NCBI RefSeq assembly: GCF_003724155.1
Contig: NZ_RJJQ01000004.1
Span: forward strand, 180,526 to 244,525
Source: Flexivirga caeni
Lineage (GTDB): Bacteria; Actinomycetota; Actinomycetes; Actinomycetales; Dermatophilaceae
Direction of reading: 5' to 3'
Length of the DNA stretch: 64,000 nt
In this document: positions 1-10,125 of the stretch, piece by piece
Layout of the letters: every line of letters begins with the position of its first letter
How positions within the stretch are numbered: position 1 is the first letter of the stretch
Notes under the pieces: model-generated
Database searches by the model: none
Told to the model about the DNA's origin: nothing
Seen by the model: the letters and a program-made list of their open reading frames with translations, nothing else
Position numbers and translations under genes: made by a program

Positions 1-1
1 G

Positions 2-784
<783 letters not shown>

Positions 785-811
785 CGCGCCTCACCGCCAC
801 TGATTCGCCGG

Positions 812-845
812 CCGGGCCGGGTCCTTCGGGACCCGGCCCGGTTTT
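812..845 (+). terminator. Intrinsic terminator after the Rpf-like gene
   Basis: A perfect 13-base-pair GC-rich stem (812-824 with 829-841) closes on a TTCG tetraloop and is followed by TTTT. It lies 28 bases after the stop codon and separates the Rpf-like gene from the nar operon. Confidence 0.92.
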
Positions 846-899
846 GTCGTGCGGGTGGCCACGACGGCCGCAGCGGACTGAAATTACGAGAACTGGATT

Positions 900-922
900 A
901 ATTACTACATGTGGTAGTAATT
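900..922. promoter_or_regulatory. Palindromic operator candidate upstream of narK
   Basis: Nine-base arms AATTACTAC (900-908) and GTAGTAATT (914-922) are exact inverted copies around ATGTG. The element is AT-rich in a GC-rich setting and lies 52 bases before the chosen narK start. The TACTAC/GTAGTA half sites resemble operators of BlaI/MecI/CopY-type repressors. That comparison is from memory and the regulator is unknown. Confidence 0.55.
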
Positions 923-973
923 TATGAGCGTCACGCACACCAGCACCAGCTGCCCGCCAGAACGAAGGTCCAG

Positions 974-2260
974 ATGGCCACCACACGCCAATCGCGCTCC
1001 CAGTCGGCGAATCCCTGGGTCCAGTTGCTGATGGCAACTGTCGGCTTCGCCCTGAACTTCTGGGCCTGGGCGCTGATCAGCCCGCTCGGTCCGTTGTTCA
1101 GCCCGGACAAGGCCAAGCTGAGCGCCGGCGCTTACCAGCACGCGGTGCACTGGCTGCCGTTCGGCAACCACGTTCCGCTGACCGCCAGCCAGGCCAGCCT
1201 GATGGTGGCCGTTCCGGTGGTGGTCGGCTCGGTCGGCCGCATCCCGGTCGGTGCGCTGACCGATAGATACGGCGGCCGGATCATGTTCCCGCTGGTCACC
1301 GCGGCGACGATCGTCCCGGTGCTGGTTCTGGGCCTGTGGGCACAGCGCTCCTTCGGGGCGATCCTGGTCGTGGGCGTGTTCCTCGGCATCAGCGGCACCT
1401 CGTTCGCAGTCGGCGTTCCCTTCGTGAATGGCTGGTTCCCCCCGGAGAAGCGCGGTATGGCGGTCGGCATCTTCGGTGCCGGCATGGGGGGCACCGCGAT
1501 CAGCGCGCTGACCACCGTCAGCATCTTCAAGTCGCACGGCAGCGCCGCACCATTCGTCCTCGTGGCGATCGTCCTGGCGGCATACGCCGTCGCCGCGTGG
1601 TTCGTCCTGCGCGAGCCCGCCCATCGATCGGTGCCGACCACGCCGCTGCTGCGGCGGCTGGCCGGCACGGTCAAGCTGCCGGTCACCTGGCAGGCGTGCG
1701 TGCTCTACACCGTCTCGTTCGGCGGGTATGTGGCATTCTCGGTCTTTCTGCCGCTCTACCTGAAGAACGCCTATCAGCTCTCCGCGGTGGACGCGGCGAA
1801 CAAGATGGCGGGCTTCGTCATCATCGCCGTGATCATGCGGCCGGTCGGCGGCACGCTGTCCGACAAGCTCGGCCCCATCCACGTGCTGGCAACGTGTTTC
1901 GCGCTGGTCGCGGTGTGCGCCGCGATCGCGTCGGGCACCCCGCCATTGCACGGCTACGGCACAGTGATCTTCCTGGTGATGGCCGCGGCGCTCGGTGCCG
2001 GCTCCGGCGCGACGTTCGCGCTGATCGCCCAGACGACCGAGCCGTCCAGCGTGGGCAGCGTCACCGGGGTGGTCGGCGCGGCTGGTGGTCTCGGTGGATT
2101 CGTCCCGCCCCTCGTGATGGCCTACATCTACTCGCAGACCAGGTCCTACGGCATCGGCATGTGGCTGCTGGCCATCTGTGCCGCACTCACCGTGGTCCTG
2201 ACGCTGACGATCGTCCGGCACACCGCACGGGCTGCCTTGGTTGCGAAGGAACACGCATGA
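974..2260 (+). CDS. narK: Nitrate/nitrite transporter NarK
   Basis: Major facilitator protein of 428 residues that imports nitrate and/or exports nitrite for the reductase encoded downstream. The family signature NFWAWALISPLGP lies near the start of the first membrane helix. Roughly twelve hydrophobic segments follow, with typical MFS loops such as GRIPVGALTDRYGGR and RPVGGTLSDKLG. ATG 974 is preferred over the in-frame GTG at 911 because GAAGG sits 5 bases before it and the extra residues are not hydrophobic. The stop overlaps the narG start (ATGA), which indicates translational coupling. The palindrome at 900-922 is its likely control site. Confidence 0.93.
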   Translation: MATTRQSRSQSANPWVQLLMATVGFALNFWAWALISPLGPLFSPDKAKLSAGAYQHAVHWLPFGNHVPLTASQASLMVAVPVVVGSVGRIPVGALTDRYGGRIMFPLVTAATIVPVLVLGLWAQRSFGAILVVGVFLGISGTSFAVGVPFVNGWFPPEKRGMAVGIFGAGMGGTAISALTTVSIFKSHGSAAPFVLVAIVLAAYAVAAWFVLREPAHRSVPTTPLLRRLAGTVKLPVTWQACVLYTVSFGGYVAFSVFLPLYLKNAYQLSAVDAANKMAGFVIIAVIMRPVGGTLSDKLGPIHVLATCFALVAVCAAIASGTPPLHGYGTVIFLVMAAALGAGSGATFALIAQTTEPSSVGSVTGVVGAAGGLGGFVPPLVMAYIYSQTRSYGIGMWLLAICAALTVVLTLTIVRHTARAALVAKEHA

Positions 2261-5200
2261 ACACAGGACTCGACGACCCCCTGACCGATGCGCTGGTCGG
2301 CACCCGCCGGTTCTTCACCCGCGCCGAAGTCTCCGAGGATCACCGCGCCATGTATGTCGAGGGCGGTCGCCAGGGTGACTCCTTCTACCGGGACAGGTGG
2401 AGCCACGACAAGGTGGTGCGCTCCACGCACGGCGTCAACTGCACCGGCTCGTGCTCCTGGAAGGTCTACGTCAAGGACGGCATCATCACCTGGGAGGCGC
2501 AGCAGACCGACTATCCGAGCACCGGCGCGGATCGGCCGGAGTACGAACCCCGGGGGTGCCCGCGCGGTGCGGCATTCAGTTGGTACACCTACTCGCCGAC
2601 CCGGGTCCGCTACCCCTATGTGCGCGCGGCGCTGCTGACCATGTTCCAGGAGGCACGGGCCATGTATGGCGACCCGGTGGTCGCCTGGGCGTCGATCGTG
2701 CAGGACCCCGAACAGGCGCGTCGCTACAAGCAGGCACGCGGGAAGGGTGGCCTGGTCCGTGCGTCCTGGGCCGATGCCGTCGACCTGATCGCGGCAGCGC
2801 ACGTCTACACGATCAAGCGCTACGGCCCGGACCGGATCGCCGGATTCTCGCCGATCCCGGCCATGTCCCAGGTGAGCTATGTCTCCGGCGCCCGATTCCA
2901 CGAGCTGATCGGCGCCCCGATGCTCAGCTTCTACGACTGGTATGCCGACCTGCCGGTCGCCAGCCCGCAGATCTTCGGCGACCAGACCGACGTGCCCGAG
3001 TCCGGCGACTGGTGGGACGCGGGCTACCTGATCATGTGGGGCAGCAACGTCCCGATGACGCGGACCCCGGATGCGCACTGGATGACCGAGGCGCGCTATC
3101 GCGGCCAGAAGGTCGTGGTGATGAGCCCCGACTATGCCGAGAACGTCAAATTCGCCGATGAGTGGCTCTCGCCCGCGCCCGGAACGGACGCCGCGCTCGC
3201 CATGGCGATGGGCCACGTCGTGCTCAAGGAGTTCTTCGTCGACCGGCAGACCGGTTTCTTCGACGACTACGTCACCACGTTCACCGACCTGCCGTTTCTG
3301 ATCACTCTCCGAAAGGATGCCGACGGAGGGTGGCGACCGGACAAGAACCTGGTGGCTGCCGACTTCGAAAACCCCTGGCGGACAAGCGAGAACGCGCTCT
3401 TCAAGCCGGTCGTCTTCGACGAAGTGAGCGGTGCGCCCGCAGTCCCGAATGGCACCCTCGGCCACCGCTTCGGCGACGAGGGGGTCGGCACGTGGAACCT
3501 CGACCTGGAGGGGCTGCGTCCCCGGCTGACCTGCTGGTCCGAGGACGCCGAATCCGTGACCGTCCGGCTGCCACGTTTCGACGCCGCCGACGGGCAAGCC
3601 GTGTTCGAGGAACGCGGCGTGCCGGTCATGCGCGTCGGGAACCATCTCGTGACAACAGTTTTCGACCTCATGCTGGCGCAGTATGGCGTCGGCCGTCCGG
3701 GCCTGCCCGGCCAGTGGCCGACCGGGTATGACGACTCCCGCGCGCCATACACCCCGGCGTGGCAGGAGGGAATCACCTCCGTCCCAGCCGAGGCATGTGC
3801 CCGCATCGCCCGCGAGTTCGCTCGGAATTCCGTTGACACGCAAGGGCGTTCGATGATCCTCATGGGCGCCGGAACCAACCACTGGTATCACTCCGACCTG
3901 ATCTATCGCGCCATGCTGATGCTGACCACGATCACCGGGTGCCAGGGACGCAATGGCGGGGGATGGGCGCACTACGTCGGCCAGGAGAAGGTGCGGCCGC
4001 TGACCGGCTTCCAGAACACGGCGTTCGCACTCGACTGGGTGCGGCCACCACGGCACATGAACCAGACGGCGTATTGGTACGTCAACACCGGCCAGTACCG
4101 CTACGACACCTTCGTCGCGGACACCGTGGGCGCCGGGATGGGGGCCTTCCCCGGCCAGACCGTGATGGATCTGCTGCTCACGTCGGTGCGCCTGGGCTGG
4201 TCACCGTCGTACCCGACGTTCGACAAGAGCTCGATCGAGATTCCGGAACTCGCGGCGCAGGCCGGGATGGACGTCAAGGAATGGGTCGTCGCCGGTCTGA
4301 AATCCGGTGAGCTGAAGTTCGCGCTGGAGGATCCGGAGAACCCCGAGAACTTCCCGCGCGTGCTGAGCCTGTGGCGCAGCAACCTGCTGGGCTCCAGCGC
4401 CAAGGGCGACGAATATTTCCTCAAGCACCTGCTCGGCGCCGAGGGGTCGGTCACCGCGCACGAGGCGGCGCCCGACCAGCGGCCGCGTGACGTCGTGTGG
4501 GCGGACGAGGTGGCCGAGGGGAAGCTGGACCTGCTGACGACCATCGACTTCCGGATGACCAGCTCGACGCTGTTCTCCGACGTCGTGCTGCCGGCCGCGA
4601 CCTGGTACGAGAAGCACGACATCAACACCACCGACATGCACCCCTTCATCCATTCGTTCAACCCGGCGATCGACCCGCCCTGGCAGAGCAAGACCGACTG
4701 GGACGCGTGGAAGGAGATCGCCCGACGCTTCTCCGAGCTGGCGGTCGACCACCTGGGCACCCGCACCGACCTGGTCGCCAAGCCGTTGTGGCACGACACA
4801 CCCGAGGCGATGGCCACGCCACACGGCATCGTGCGCGACTGGAAACTCGGGGAGTGCGAGCCTGTTCCTGGCGAGACGATGCCCGCCCTGGTGCCGGTGG
4901 AGCGTGACTACACCGCGATCTACGACAAGCTGACCTCGGTGGGCCCGTTGCTGGACACCTTGGGAACGTCCTGCAAGGGCGTCACGTATGACGTGTCGGC
5001 TGAGATCGCACAGTTGCGGCAGGACCACGGCATGGTCGCGACCGGTCCGGCGGCGGGCCGTCCCCGGCTGGACACCGACGTGCAGGTGGCCGAGACCATC
5101 ATGATGTTGTCCGGGGCCACGAACGGCCGCCTTGCGACACAGGGTTTCGAGACTCTGGAGCGGCGGACAGGTCGCCAACTGCACGATCTTGCAGCCGAAA

Positions 5201-5937
5201 GCGAAGGCAGGAGAATCACTTTCGCTGACACGCAGAATGCGCCGCAGCCGGTCATCACCACTCCGGAGTGGTCCGGGTCGGAGACCGGCGGACGTCGTTA
5301 CAGTCCGTTCACCGTCAACGTCGAGCGACTCAAGCCGTTCCACACGCTCACCGGGCGTCAGCACTTCTACCTCGATCACGACTGGCTGCTGCGGATGGGC
5401 GAGGCACTGCCGACGTTCCGTCCGCCGCTGGACATGACCCGGCTGTTCGGTGAGGCCGAGATCGGCGCGACTGGCGAACTCGGCGTCTCCGTGCGCTATC
5501 TCACCCCGCACAACAAGTGGTCGATCCACTCCGAATACCAGGACAACCTGTTCATGTTGTCGCTGTCCCGGGGCGGCCAGACGGTGTGGATCTCCGACCG
5601 CGACGCGGCGAAGGTCGGCATCCGCGACAACGACTGGGTCGAGATGGTCAACCGCAACGGCGTGGTCGCCTGCCGTGCCGTGGTGTCCCACCGGATGCCC
5701 GAAGGCACCGTCTACATGCATCACGCTCAGGACCGGCTGATCGACGTGCCGCTGACGCAACGGGACAAGAAGCGCGGCGGCATCCACAACTCGATGACGC
5801 GCATCATGCTCAAGCCCAGTCACCTGGTCGGTGGATATGCCCAATTGACCTACTTCTTCAACTACATCGGGCCGACCGGCAGCAACCGCGACGAGGTCAC
5901 CATGATCCGCAAGCGGACGACACCCGTGGAATATTAG
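2257..5937 (+). CDS. narG: Respiratory nitrate reductase alpha subunit NarG
   Basis: Molybdenum-bis-MGD catalytic subunit that reduces nitrate to nitrite on the cytoplasmic face of the membrane. It has 1226 residues, the normal family length. The N-terminal FS0 cluster ligands are visible as THGVNCTGSC followed by the downstream Cys in RGCPRGA, including the His ligand typical of NarG. The Mo-coordinating Asp is expected in SFYDWYADLP. The C-terminal molydopterin-dinucleotide-binding domain includes LTPHNKWSIHSEYQDN. The start overlaps narK by 4 bases and narH begins 21 bases after the stop. A longer upstream reading of this frame (from 1336) only shadows narK. Confidence 0.97.
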   Translation: MNTGLDDPLTDALVGTRRFFTRAEVSEDHRAMYVEGGRQGDSFYRDRWSHDKVVRSTHGVNCTGSCSWKVYVKDGIITWEAQQTDYPSTGADRPEYEPRGCPRGAAFSWYTYSPTRVRYPYVRAALLTMFQEARAMYGDPVVAWASIVQDPEQARRYKQARGKGGLVRASWADAVDLIAAAHVYTIKRYGPDRIAGFSPIPAMSQVSYVSGARFHELIGAPMLSFYDWYADLPVASPQIFGDQTDVPESGDWWDAGYLIMWGSNVPMTRTPDAHWMTEARYRGQKVVVMSPDYAENVKFADEWLSPAPGTDAALAMAMGHVVLKEFFVDRQTGFFDDYVTTFTDLPFLITLRKDADGGWRPDKNLVAADFENPWRTSENALFKPVVFDEVSGAPAVPNGTLGHRFGDEGVGTWNLDLEGLRPRLTCWSEDAESVTVRLPRFDAADGQAVFEERGVPVMRVGNHLVTTVFDLMLAQYGVGRPGLPGQWPTGYDDSRAPYTPAWQEGITSVPAEACARIAREFARNSVDTQGRSMILMGAGTNHWYHSDLIYRAMLMLTTITGCQGRNGGGWAHYVGQEKVRPLTGFQNTAFALDWVRPPRHMNQTAYWYVNTGQYRYDTFVADTVGAGMGAFPGQTVMDLLLTSVRLGWSPSYPTFDKSSIEIPELAAQAGMDVKEWVVAGLKSGELKFALEDPENPENFPRVLSLWRSNLLGSSAKGDEYFLKHLLGAEGSVTAHEAAPDQRPRDVVWADEVAEGKLDLLTTIDFRMTSSTLFSDVVLPAATWYEKHDINTTDMHPFIHSFNPAIDPPWQSKTDWDAWKEIARRFSELAVDHLGTRTDLVAKPLWHDTPEAMATPHGIVRDWKLGECEPVPGETMPALVPVERDYTAIYDKLTSVGPLLDTLGTSCKGVTYDVSAEIAQLRQDHGMVATGPAAGRPRLDTDVQVAETIMMLSGATNGRLATQGFETLERRTGRQLHDLAAESEGRRITFADTQNAPQPVITTPEWSGSETGGRRYSPFTVNVERLKPFHTLTGRQHFYLDHDWLLRMGEALPTFRPPLDMTRLFGEAEIGATGELGVSVRYLTPHNKWSIHSEYQDNLFMLSLSRGGQTVWISDRDAAKVGIRDNDWVEMVNRNGVVACRAVVSHRMPEGTVYMHHAQDRLIDVPLTQRDKKRGGIHNSMTRIMLKPSHLVGGYAQLTYFFNYIGPTGSNRDEVTMIRKRTTPVEY

Positions 5938-5958
5938 ACAGGGCAAGGTGTTTCGAAG

Positions 5959-7674
5959 ATGCGAGTAATGGCCCAACTGTCGATGGTGATGAACCTCGAC
6001 AAGTGCATCGGCTGCCACACCTGTTCGGTGACCTGCAAGCAGGCATGGACCAACCGGGCGGGCACGGAGTACGTGTGGTTCAACAACGTCGAGACCCGGC
6101 CCGGGCTCGGCTACCCCCGGACCTGGCAGGACCAGGACCGGTGGAGGGGTGGCTGGAAGCGATCGTCCGGCGGGCGGCTGACGCTGCGTTCGGGCAACCG
6201 CTTGTGGAAGCTGGCGAACATCTTCAGCAATCCGAAGCTGCCGAGCATTCAGGATTACTACGAGCCGTGGACCTACGACTACGAGACGCTGCTCGACTCA
6301 CCGGTCACCAAGAACTATCCGGTCGCCCGCCCCTACTCGCTGCTGTCCGGCAAGCCGATGAACGTCGAATGGTCCGGCAACTGGGACGACGACCTCGCGG
6401 GCGGACGTGAACACGCCGTCAAGGACCCGATGCTCAAGGGCATCGAGGACAAGGTGAAGTTCGAGTTCGAACAGACCTTCATGTTCTACCTGCCGCGCAT
6501 CTGCGAGCATTGCCTCAATCCCGCGTGTGCGGCCTCTTGCCCCAGTGGCGCCATCTACAAGCGCACCGAGGACGGAATAGTCCTGGTCGATCAGGACCGC
6601 TGCCGCGGCTGGCGCATGTGCATCAGCGGATGCCCTTACAAGAAGGTCTATTTCAACCATAAGACCGGCAAGGCCGAGAAGTGCACGTTCTGCTACCCGC
6701 GGGTCGAGGTCGGGATCCCGACGGTGTGCGCCGAGACCTGTGTGGGCCGGCTGCGCTACATCGGGGTCATGCTGTACGACGCGGACCGTGTCCTCGAAGC
6801 GGCCTCCGTGGAGAACGACCAGGATCTGTACGAGGCTCAACTCGGCTGCTTTCTGGACCCGTTCGACCCGCAGGTGCAACGCGCCGCGGAGAGCGCCGGC
6901 ATACCTGGCGACTGGATCACGGCCGCGCAGCGCTCACCCGTCCGCCGGTTGATCACCGACTACCGGGTCGCGTTGCCGCTGCATCCGGAGTTCCGGACCA
7001 TGCCGATGGTCTGGTACATCCCGCCACTGTCACCGGTGGTCGACGTCATCAAGGACACCGGGTACGACGCCGAGGACCGGCACAACCTCTTCGCCGCGAT
7101 CGACGCGCTGCGGATCCCCGTCGAGTACCTCGCGAACCTCTTCACCGCCGGCGATGTCGCCACCGTCGAACGGGTGCTGCGGAAGATGGCCGCGATGCGA
7201 TCATTCATGCGCGACGTCAATCTCGGTGGCGACCCCGACGAGGAGATCGCCGCCTCGGTCGGGATGAGCGCCGAAGACATGTACGAGATGTTCCGGCTGC
7301 TGGCAATCGCGAAGTATGACGAGCGCTACGTCATACCGACCGCGCACGCCGAACAGGCCCATGGGCTGGAGGAATTGGCGACGGAGTGCGCAGTCAGCGG
7401 CTACGACGATCTCGGGTCGTCCGCAGCTCCGTTCGGCGAAGGCTCCGGGCCCGGTGCGCTGACACCTGTGGCCGTCGAGAACTTCCGGATGCTGCAGGCA
7501 CGTCAGACCTCCGACGGCGGCGCCGCCGGTCGGGACAGCCCGAGGAGCGGCCGGGTCAACCTGCTCAACTGGGACGGCCGCGGCGTCCCCGATGGGTTGT
7601 TCCCGCCGGATGGCCGAGTAGCGAAGGAACGCAGCGGGAGAGCGTATCGAGGCCACGAGAAGGACAGCCGATGA
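5959..7674 (+). CDS. narH: Respiratory nitrate reductase beta subunit NarH
   Basis: Iron-sulfur electron-transfer subunit linking NarI haems to NarG, 571 residues. Four Cys groups are visible: CIGCHTCSVTCK, CEHCLNPACAASCP, CRGWRMCISGCP and CTFCYP...CAETC. Trp replaces one Cys in CRGWRMC, the hallmark of the [3Fe-4S] site in NarH. AAGGTG lies 8 bases before ATG 5959; ATG 5968 is an alternative. The last 50 or so residues form a polar tail with no clear counterpart in the core fold. The stop overlaps narJ (ATGA). Confidence 0.97.
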   Translation: MRVMAQLSMVMNLDKCIGCHTCSVTCKQAWTNRAGTEYVWFNNVETRPGLGYPRTWQDQDRWRGGWKRSSGGRLTLRSGNRLWKLANIFSNPKLPSIQDYYEPWTYDYETLLDSPVTKNYPVARPYSLLSGKPMNVEWSGNWDDDLAGGREHAVKDPMLKGIEDKVKFEFEQTFMFYLPRICEHCLNPACAASCPSGAIYKRTEDGIVLVDQDRCRGWRMCISGCPYKKVYFNHKTGKAEKCTFCYPRVEVGIPTVCAETCVGRLRYIGVMLYDADRVLEAASVENDQDLYEAQLGCFLDPFDPQVQRAAESAGIPGDWITAAQRSPVRRLITDYRVALPLHPEFRTMPMVWYIPPLSPVVDVIKDTGYDAEDRHNLFAAIDALRIPVEYLANLFTAGDVATVERVLRKMAAMRSFMRDVNLGGDPDEEIAASVGMSAEDMYEMFRLLAIAKYDERYVIPTAHAEQAHGLEELATECAVSGYDDLGSSAAPFGEGSGPGALTPVAVENFRMLQARQTSDGGAAGRDSPRSGRVNLLNWDGRGVPDGLFPPDGRVAKERSGRAYRGHEKDSR

Positions 7675-8390
7675 AGAACCTGCGCTGGCAACGTCATCGC
7701 CGCACCACACCCGAGTTGCCGGACGAACTCCTTGCGGCGACCTGGCAGCTCGTCTCGCTGCTGCTGGAATATCCCGATGCCCAAGCAGCGCAACGATTTC
7801 CGGCGCTCCGCAAGGTCGCCCAGCGCCTGCCGCCGGATGTCGGCCGTCCGCTGGTGGACTTCCTGGACAACGCGTCCGGTCTGCCACTGACCGCGCTGCA
7901 GACCGACTACGTCGACACCTTCGACGTGACGCGCAAGTGCAGCCTGCACCTGACCTTCTTCACCAACGGAGACACTCGCCGCCGGGGTGTGGCGCTCGTG
8001 GAGTTCAAACAAGCCTACCGGCGCGCCGGGGTCCGGCTGGCCGACGACAGCGCGGAGCTGCCGGACTTCCTGCCGGTGCTGCTGGAGTTCGGCGCGTTCA
8101 CCGACCGGGAAGCGGCCTGGAAGCTGCTCAACGCCAACCGGGTCGGTATCGAACTCCTGCACGCAGCGCTGGCGCGGCGCGAATCCCGTTGGCTGCCGGT
8201 CCTGGACGCGCTCCGGGCGACCTTGTCGTCGCTCGGTGAGGATGATGAGACCGCGCTTGCTGCGCTCATCGCGGCGGGTCCTCCCTCGGAGGAGGTGGGC
8301 ATCGACAGTTCGCCATACAGTCTCGACCCGCGCATCAATCCGCGACCCGTGCCGATCAAGGTCGGTGTCTCCACCCGAGGAGTGTCCTGA
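7671..8390 (+). CDS. narJ: Nitrate reductase assembly chaperone NarJ
   Basis: Cytoplasmic chaperone of 239 residues (TorD/DmsD-like all-helical fold) that holds apo-NarGH until the molybdenum cofactor is inserted. The family core YVDTFDVTRKCSLHLTFF is present, followed by RRRGVALVEFKQAYRRAG and ELPDFLPVLLEF. It is wedged between narH (4-base overlap) and narI (1-base overlap), the usual position. The acidic C-terminal part is less conserved. Confidence 0.95.
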   Translation: MKNLRWQRHRRTTPELPDELLAATWQLVSLLLEYPDAQAAQRFPALRKVAQRLPPDVGRPLVDFLDNASGLPLTALQTDYVDTFDVTRKCSLHLTFFTNGDTRRRGVALVEFKQAYRRAGVRLADDSAELPDFLPVLLEFGAFTDREAAWKLLNANRVGIELLHAALARRESRWLPVLDALRATLSSLGEDDETALAALIAAGPPSEEVGIDSSPYSLDPRINPRPVPIKVGVSTRGVS

Positions 8391-9139
8391 TGGCCCTCTT
8401 CCTGTGGGTGATCGTGCCGTACGTCTGCCTCGCAATTTTCGTCGCCGGTCACATATGGCGTTACCGCTACGACAAATTCGGCTGGACGACACGCAGCTCG
8501 CAACTCTACGAGAACAACCTGCTGCGCTGGGGGAGCCCGATGTTCCACTTCGGCATGCTCGGCGTGATTGCCGGCCATATCATCGGCCTGGTGATCCCGA
8601 AGGTGTGGACCGACGCGCTGGGCATCTCCGAGCACGGCTACCACGTGATCGCGCTGGCGGGCGGCATACCGGCCGGGCTGATCGCGCTGGCCGGCATGGT
8701 GATCCTGATCTACCGGCGCCGGGTGACCGGCCCGGTCTTCTCTGCGACGACCCGGATGGACAAGGTTATGTATGTCTTCCTCGGCGTCACGATCGTGCTT
8801 GGGGTGTGGAACACGTTGGCATCCGGTCTTTTTCATCTTGGTGGCGAATACAACTATCGTGACGGTGTCAGCATCTGGTTCCGTGGCGTCTGGACCTTCC
8901 GGCCGAATCCGTCGCTGATGGCGGATGCGCCGTGGAGCTTCCAGGTGCACGCGCTCGTCGCGATGGTGCTCTTCGCACTGTGGCCGTTTACCCGGCTGGT
9001 CCACGTCTTCAGCGCGCCACTGGGTTATCTCACCAGGCCGTACATCGTCTACCGGTCGCGGGACGAGCGGTCCGGTCGAGGCACGGGTTCGCGTGCACCG
9101 GGGCGTGGTTGGGACAAACCGACGTTGCAGAAGAAATGA
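8390..9139 (+). CDS. narI: Respiratory nitrate reductase gamma subunit NarI
   Basis: Membrane-anchor cytochrome b subunit of 249 residues that oxidises menaquinol and passes electrons to NarH. Five hydrophobic helices can be traced. Haem-ligand histidines are in FHFGMLGVIAGH (N-terminal pair) and in HALVAMVLFALWPFTRLVH (C-terminal pair). The last 35 residues are basic and cytoplasmic. It overlaps narJ by 1 base and the following mobA by 4 bases. Confidence 0.96.
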   Translation: MALFLWVIVPYVCLAIFVAGHIWRYRYDKFGWTTRSSQLYENNLLRWGSPMFHFGMLGVIAGHIIGLVIPKVWTDALGISEHGYHVIALAGGIPAGLIALAGMVILIYRRRVTGPVFSATTRMDKVMYVFLGVTIVLGVWNTLASGLFHLGGEYNYRDGVSIWFRGVWTFRPNPSLMADAPWSFQVHALVAMVLFALWPFTRLVHVFSAPLGYLTRPYIVYRSRDERSGRGTGSRAPGRGWDKPTLQKK

Positions 9140-9726
9140 TCGCGTTCGACGCGGTCGTCCTCGTCGGCGGCGCCGGGTCCAGGCTCGGCGGAGTCGACAA
9201 GGCGGCCGTCGAGCTGGCCGGCCGGAGCCTGGTGTCGCGTTCGCTGGACGCGGTGCGCGATGCCCGCACCCTCGTCGTGGTGGGTGACACGTCCGCGCAG
9301 GTACCCGCACATGCGATCCGGGTTGTCGAGGACCCGCCCGGCGCTGGTCCGGCCGCTGCGACGGTGGCGGGGTTGCTGGCGATCGAGGAACCGGCTGCGT
9401 GGACCTGTCTGGTGGCGTGTGACCAGCCCGGCGCGGAGGACGCCATCCGGCTGCTGGCGACCACGGAGGCGGGTGACGCCGACGGAGTCGTGATCGCCGA
9501 GCCGGGCGGACGGATGCAGTGGTTGCTCGGACGCTATCGCTCGTTCGCGCTGTATGACGCCGCGGAGCAACTCGGCGACCCGACCGACCGGTCGATGCGG
9601 TCGCTGCTGGACGGTCTCGACCTGCTCGCTGTGCCCGCTCCCGAAGCTGTCTGGCGTGACGTCGACACCTGGGCGGACCACGCGGAGTGGGTGCAGCGGT
9701 TGGCGGCTCGGTCGCTCGACGAGTGA
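9136..9726 (+). CDS. mobA: Molybdenum cofactor guanylyltransferase (MobA-like)
   Basis: Nucleotidyltransferase of 196 residues that would attach GMP to molybdopterin to form the MGD cofactor NarG needs. The N-terminus VVLVGGAGSRLGGVDKA is the GT-A nucleotide-binding loop with the conserved Lys. VACDQPGAED corresponds to the metal-binding region. The C-terminal half contains WLLGRY and DVDTWAD, as in MobA. ATG 9136 overlaps the narI stop, so cofactor synthesis is coupled to enzyme synthesis. An unspecialised MobA-like transferase is the main alternative. Confidence 0.88.
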   Translation: MIAFDAVVLVGGAGSRLGGVDKAAVELAGRSLVSRSLDAVRDARTLVVVGDTSAQVPAHAIRVVEDPPGAGPAAATVAGLLAIEEPAAWTCLVACDQPGAEDAIRLLATTEAGDADGVVIAEPGGRMQWLLGRYRSFALYDAAEQLGDPTDRSMRSLLDGLDLLAVPAPEAVWRDVDTWADHAEWVQRLAARSLDE

Positions 9727-9752
9727 TGTGCGGTCGCGGGGTGGTCGAGGGC

Positions 9753-10094
9753 TCAGCTGGCACCGCGAGGCTTGGCGACGGTGAGCAGGACGACGGAGTC
9801 CTCGACAGCGTTGAGCGCGTGCCGCGCGGCCGGGATGATCAGGTGATCTCCGGGTGAGCCGTCCCACGTCGCGGCGGCACTGGTGAGCTGGACGTGGCCC
9901 TGGAGCACGACCAGGGTCGCTTCGCCAGGGCTCTCGTGCTCGCTCAGTGCGCTACCCGCGGTCAGGGCGATCAGGGTCTGCCGCAGGGTGTGCTCGTGGC
10001 CGCCGTAGACCGTGTGCGCGCTGCGCCCGTTGCCGGCTGTTCGTGCCGCCGCCAGTTGCTGCCTGCCAAGAGCGGTCAGCGATCGCTTTTCCAT
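9753..10094 (-). CDS. Small cupin-domain protein
   Basis: Single cupin barrel of 113 residues. TLRQTLIALTAGSALSEHES and GHVQLTSAAATWDGSPGDH give the two cupin motifs; PAARHALNAVEDSVVLLTV closes the barrel. Metal ligands are only partly preserved (HES, and H in PAARH). AAAGGG lies 6 bases before ATG 10094. It is the last gene of a minus-strand set with a DUF488 protein and a COG2345-type regulator. No enzyme activity can be assigned. A longer upstream reading of the frame shadows the DUF488 gene. Confidence 0.82.
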   Translation of the reverse strand: MEKRSLTALGRQQLAAARTAGNGRSAHTVYGGHEHTLRQTLIALTAGSALSEHESPGEATLVVLQGHVQLTSAAATWDGSPGDHLIIPAARHALNAVEDSVVLLTVAKPRGAS

Positions 10095-10125
10095 GGGTGG
10101 CCCTTTCTCGAGGGGTGACTGAGTC

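Noticed and set aside
905..2254. Long minus-strand open frame opposite narK
   Set aside because: His/Arg/Gln-rich composition without domains; it is the antisense shadow of a GC-rich gene.
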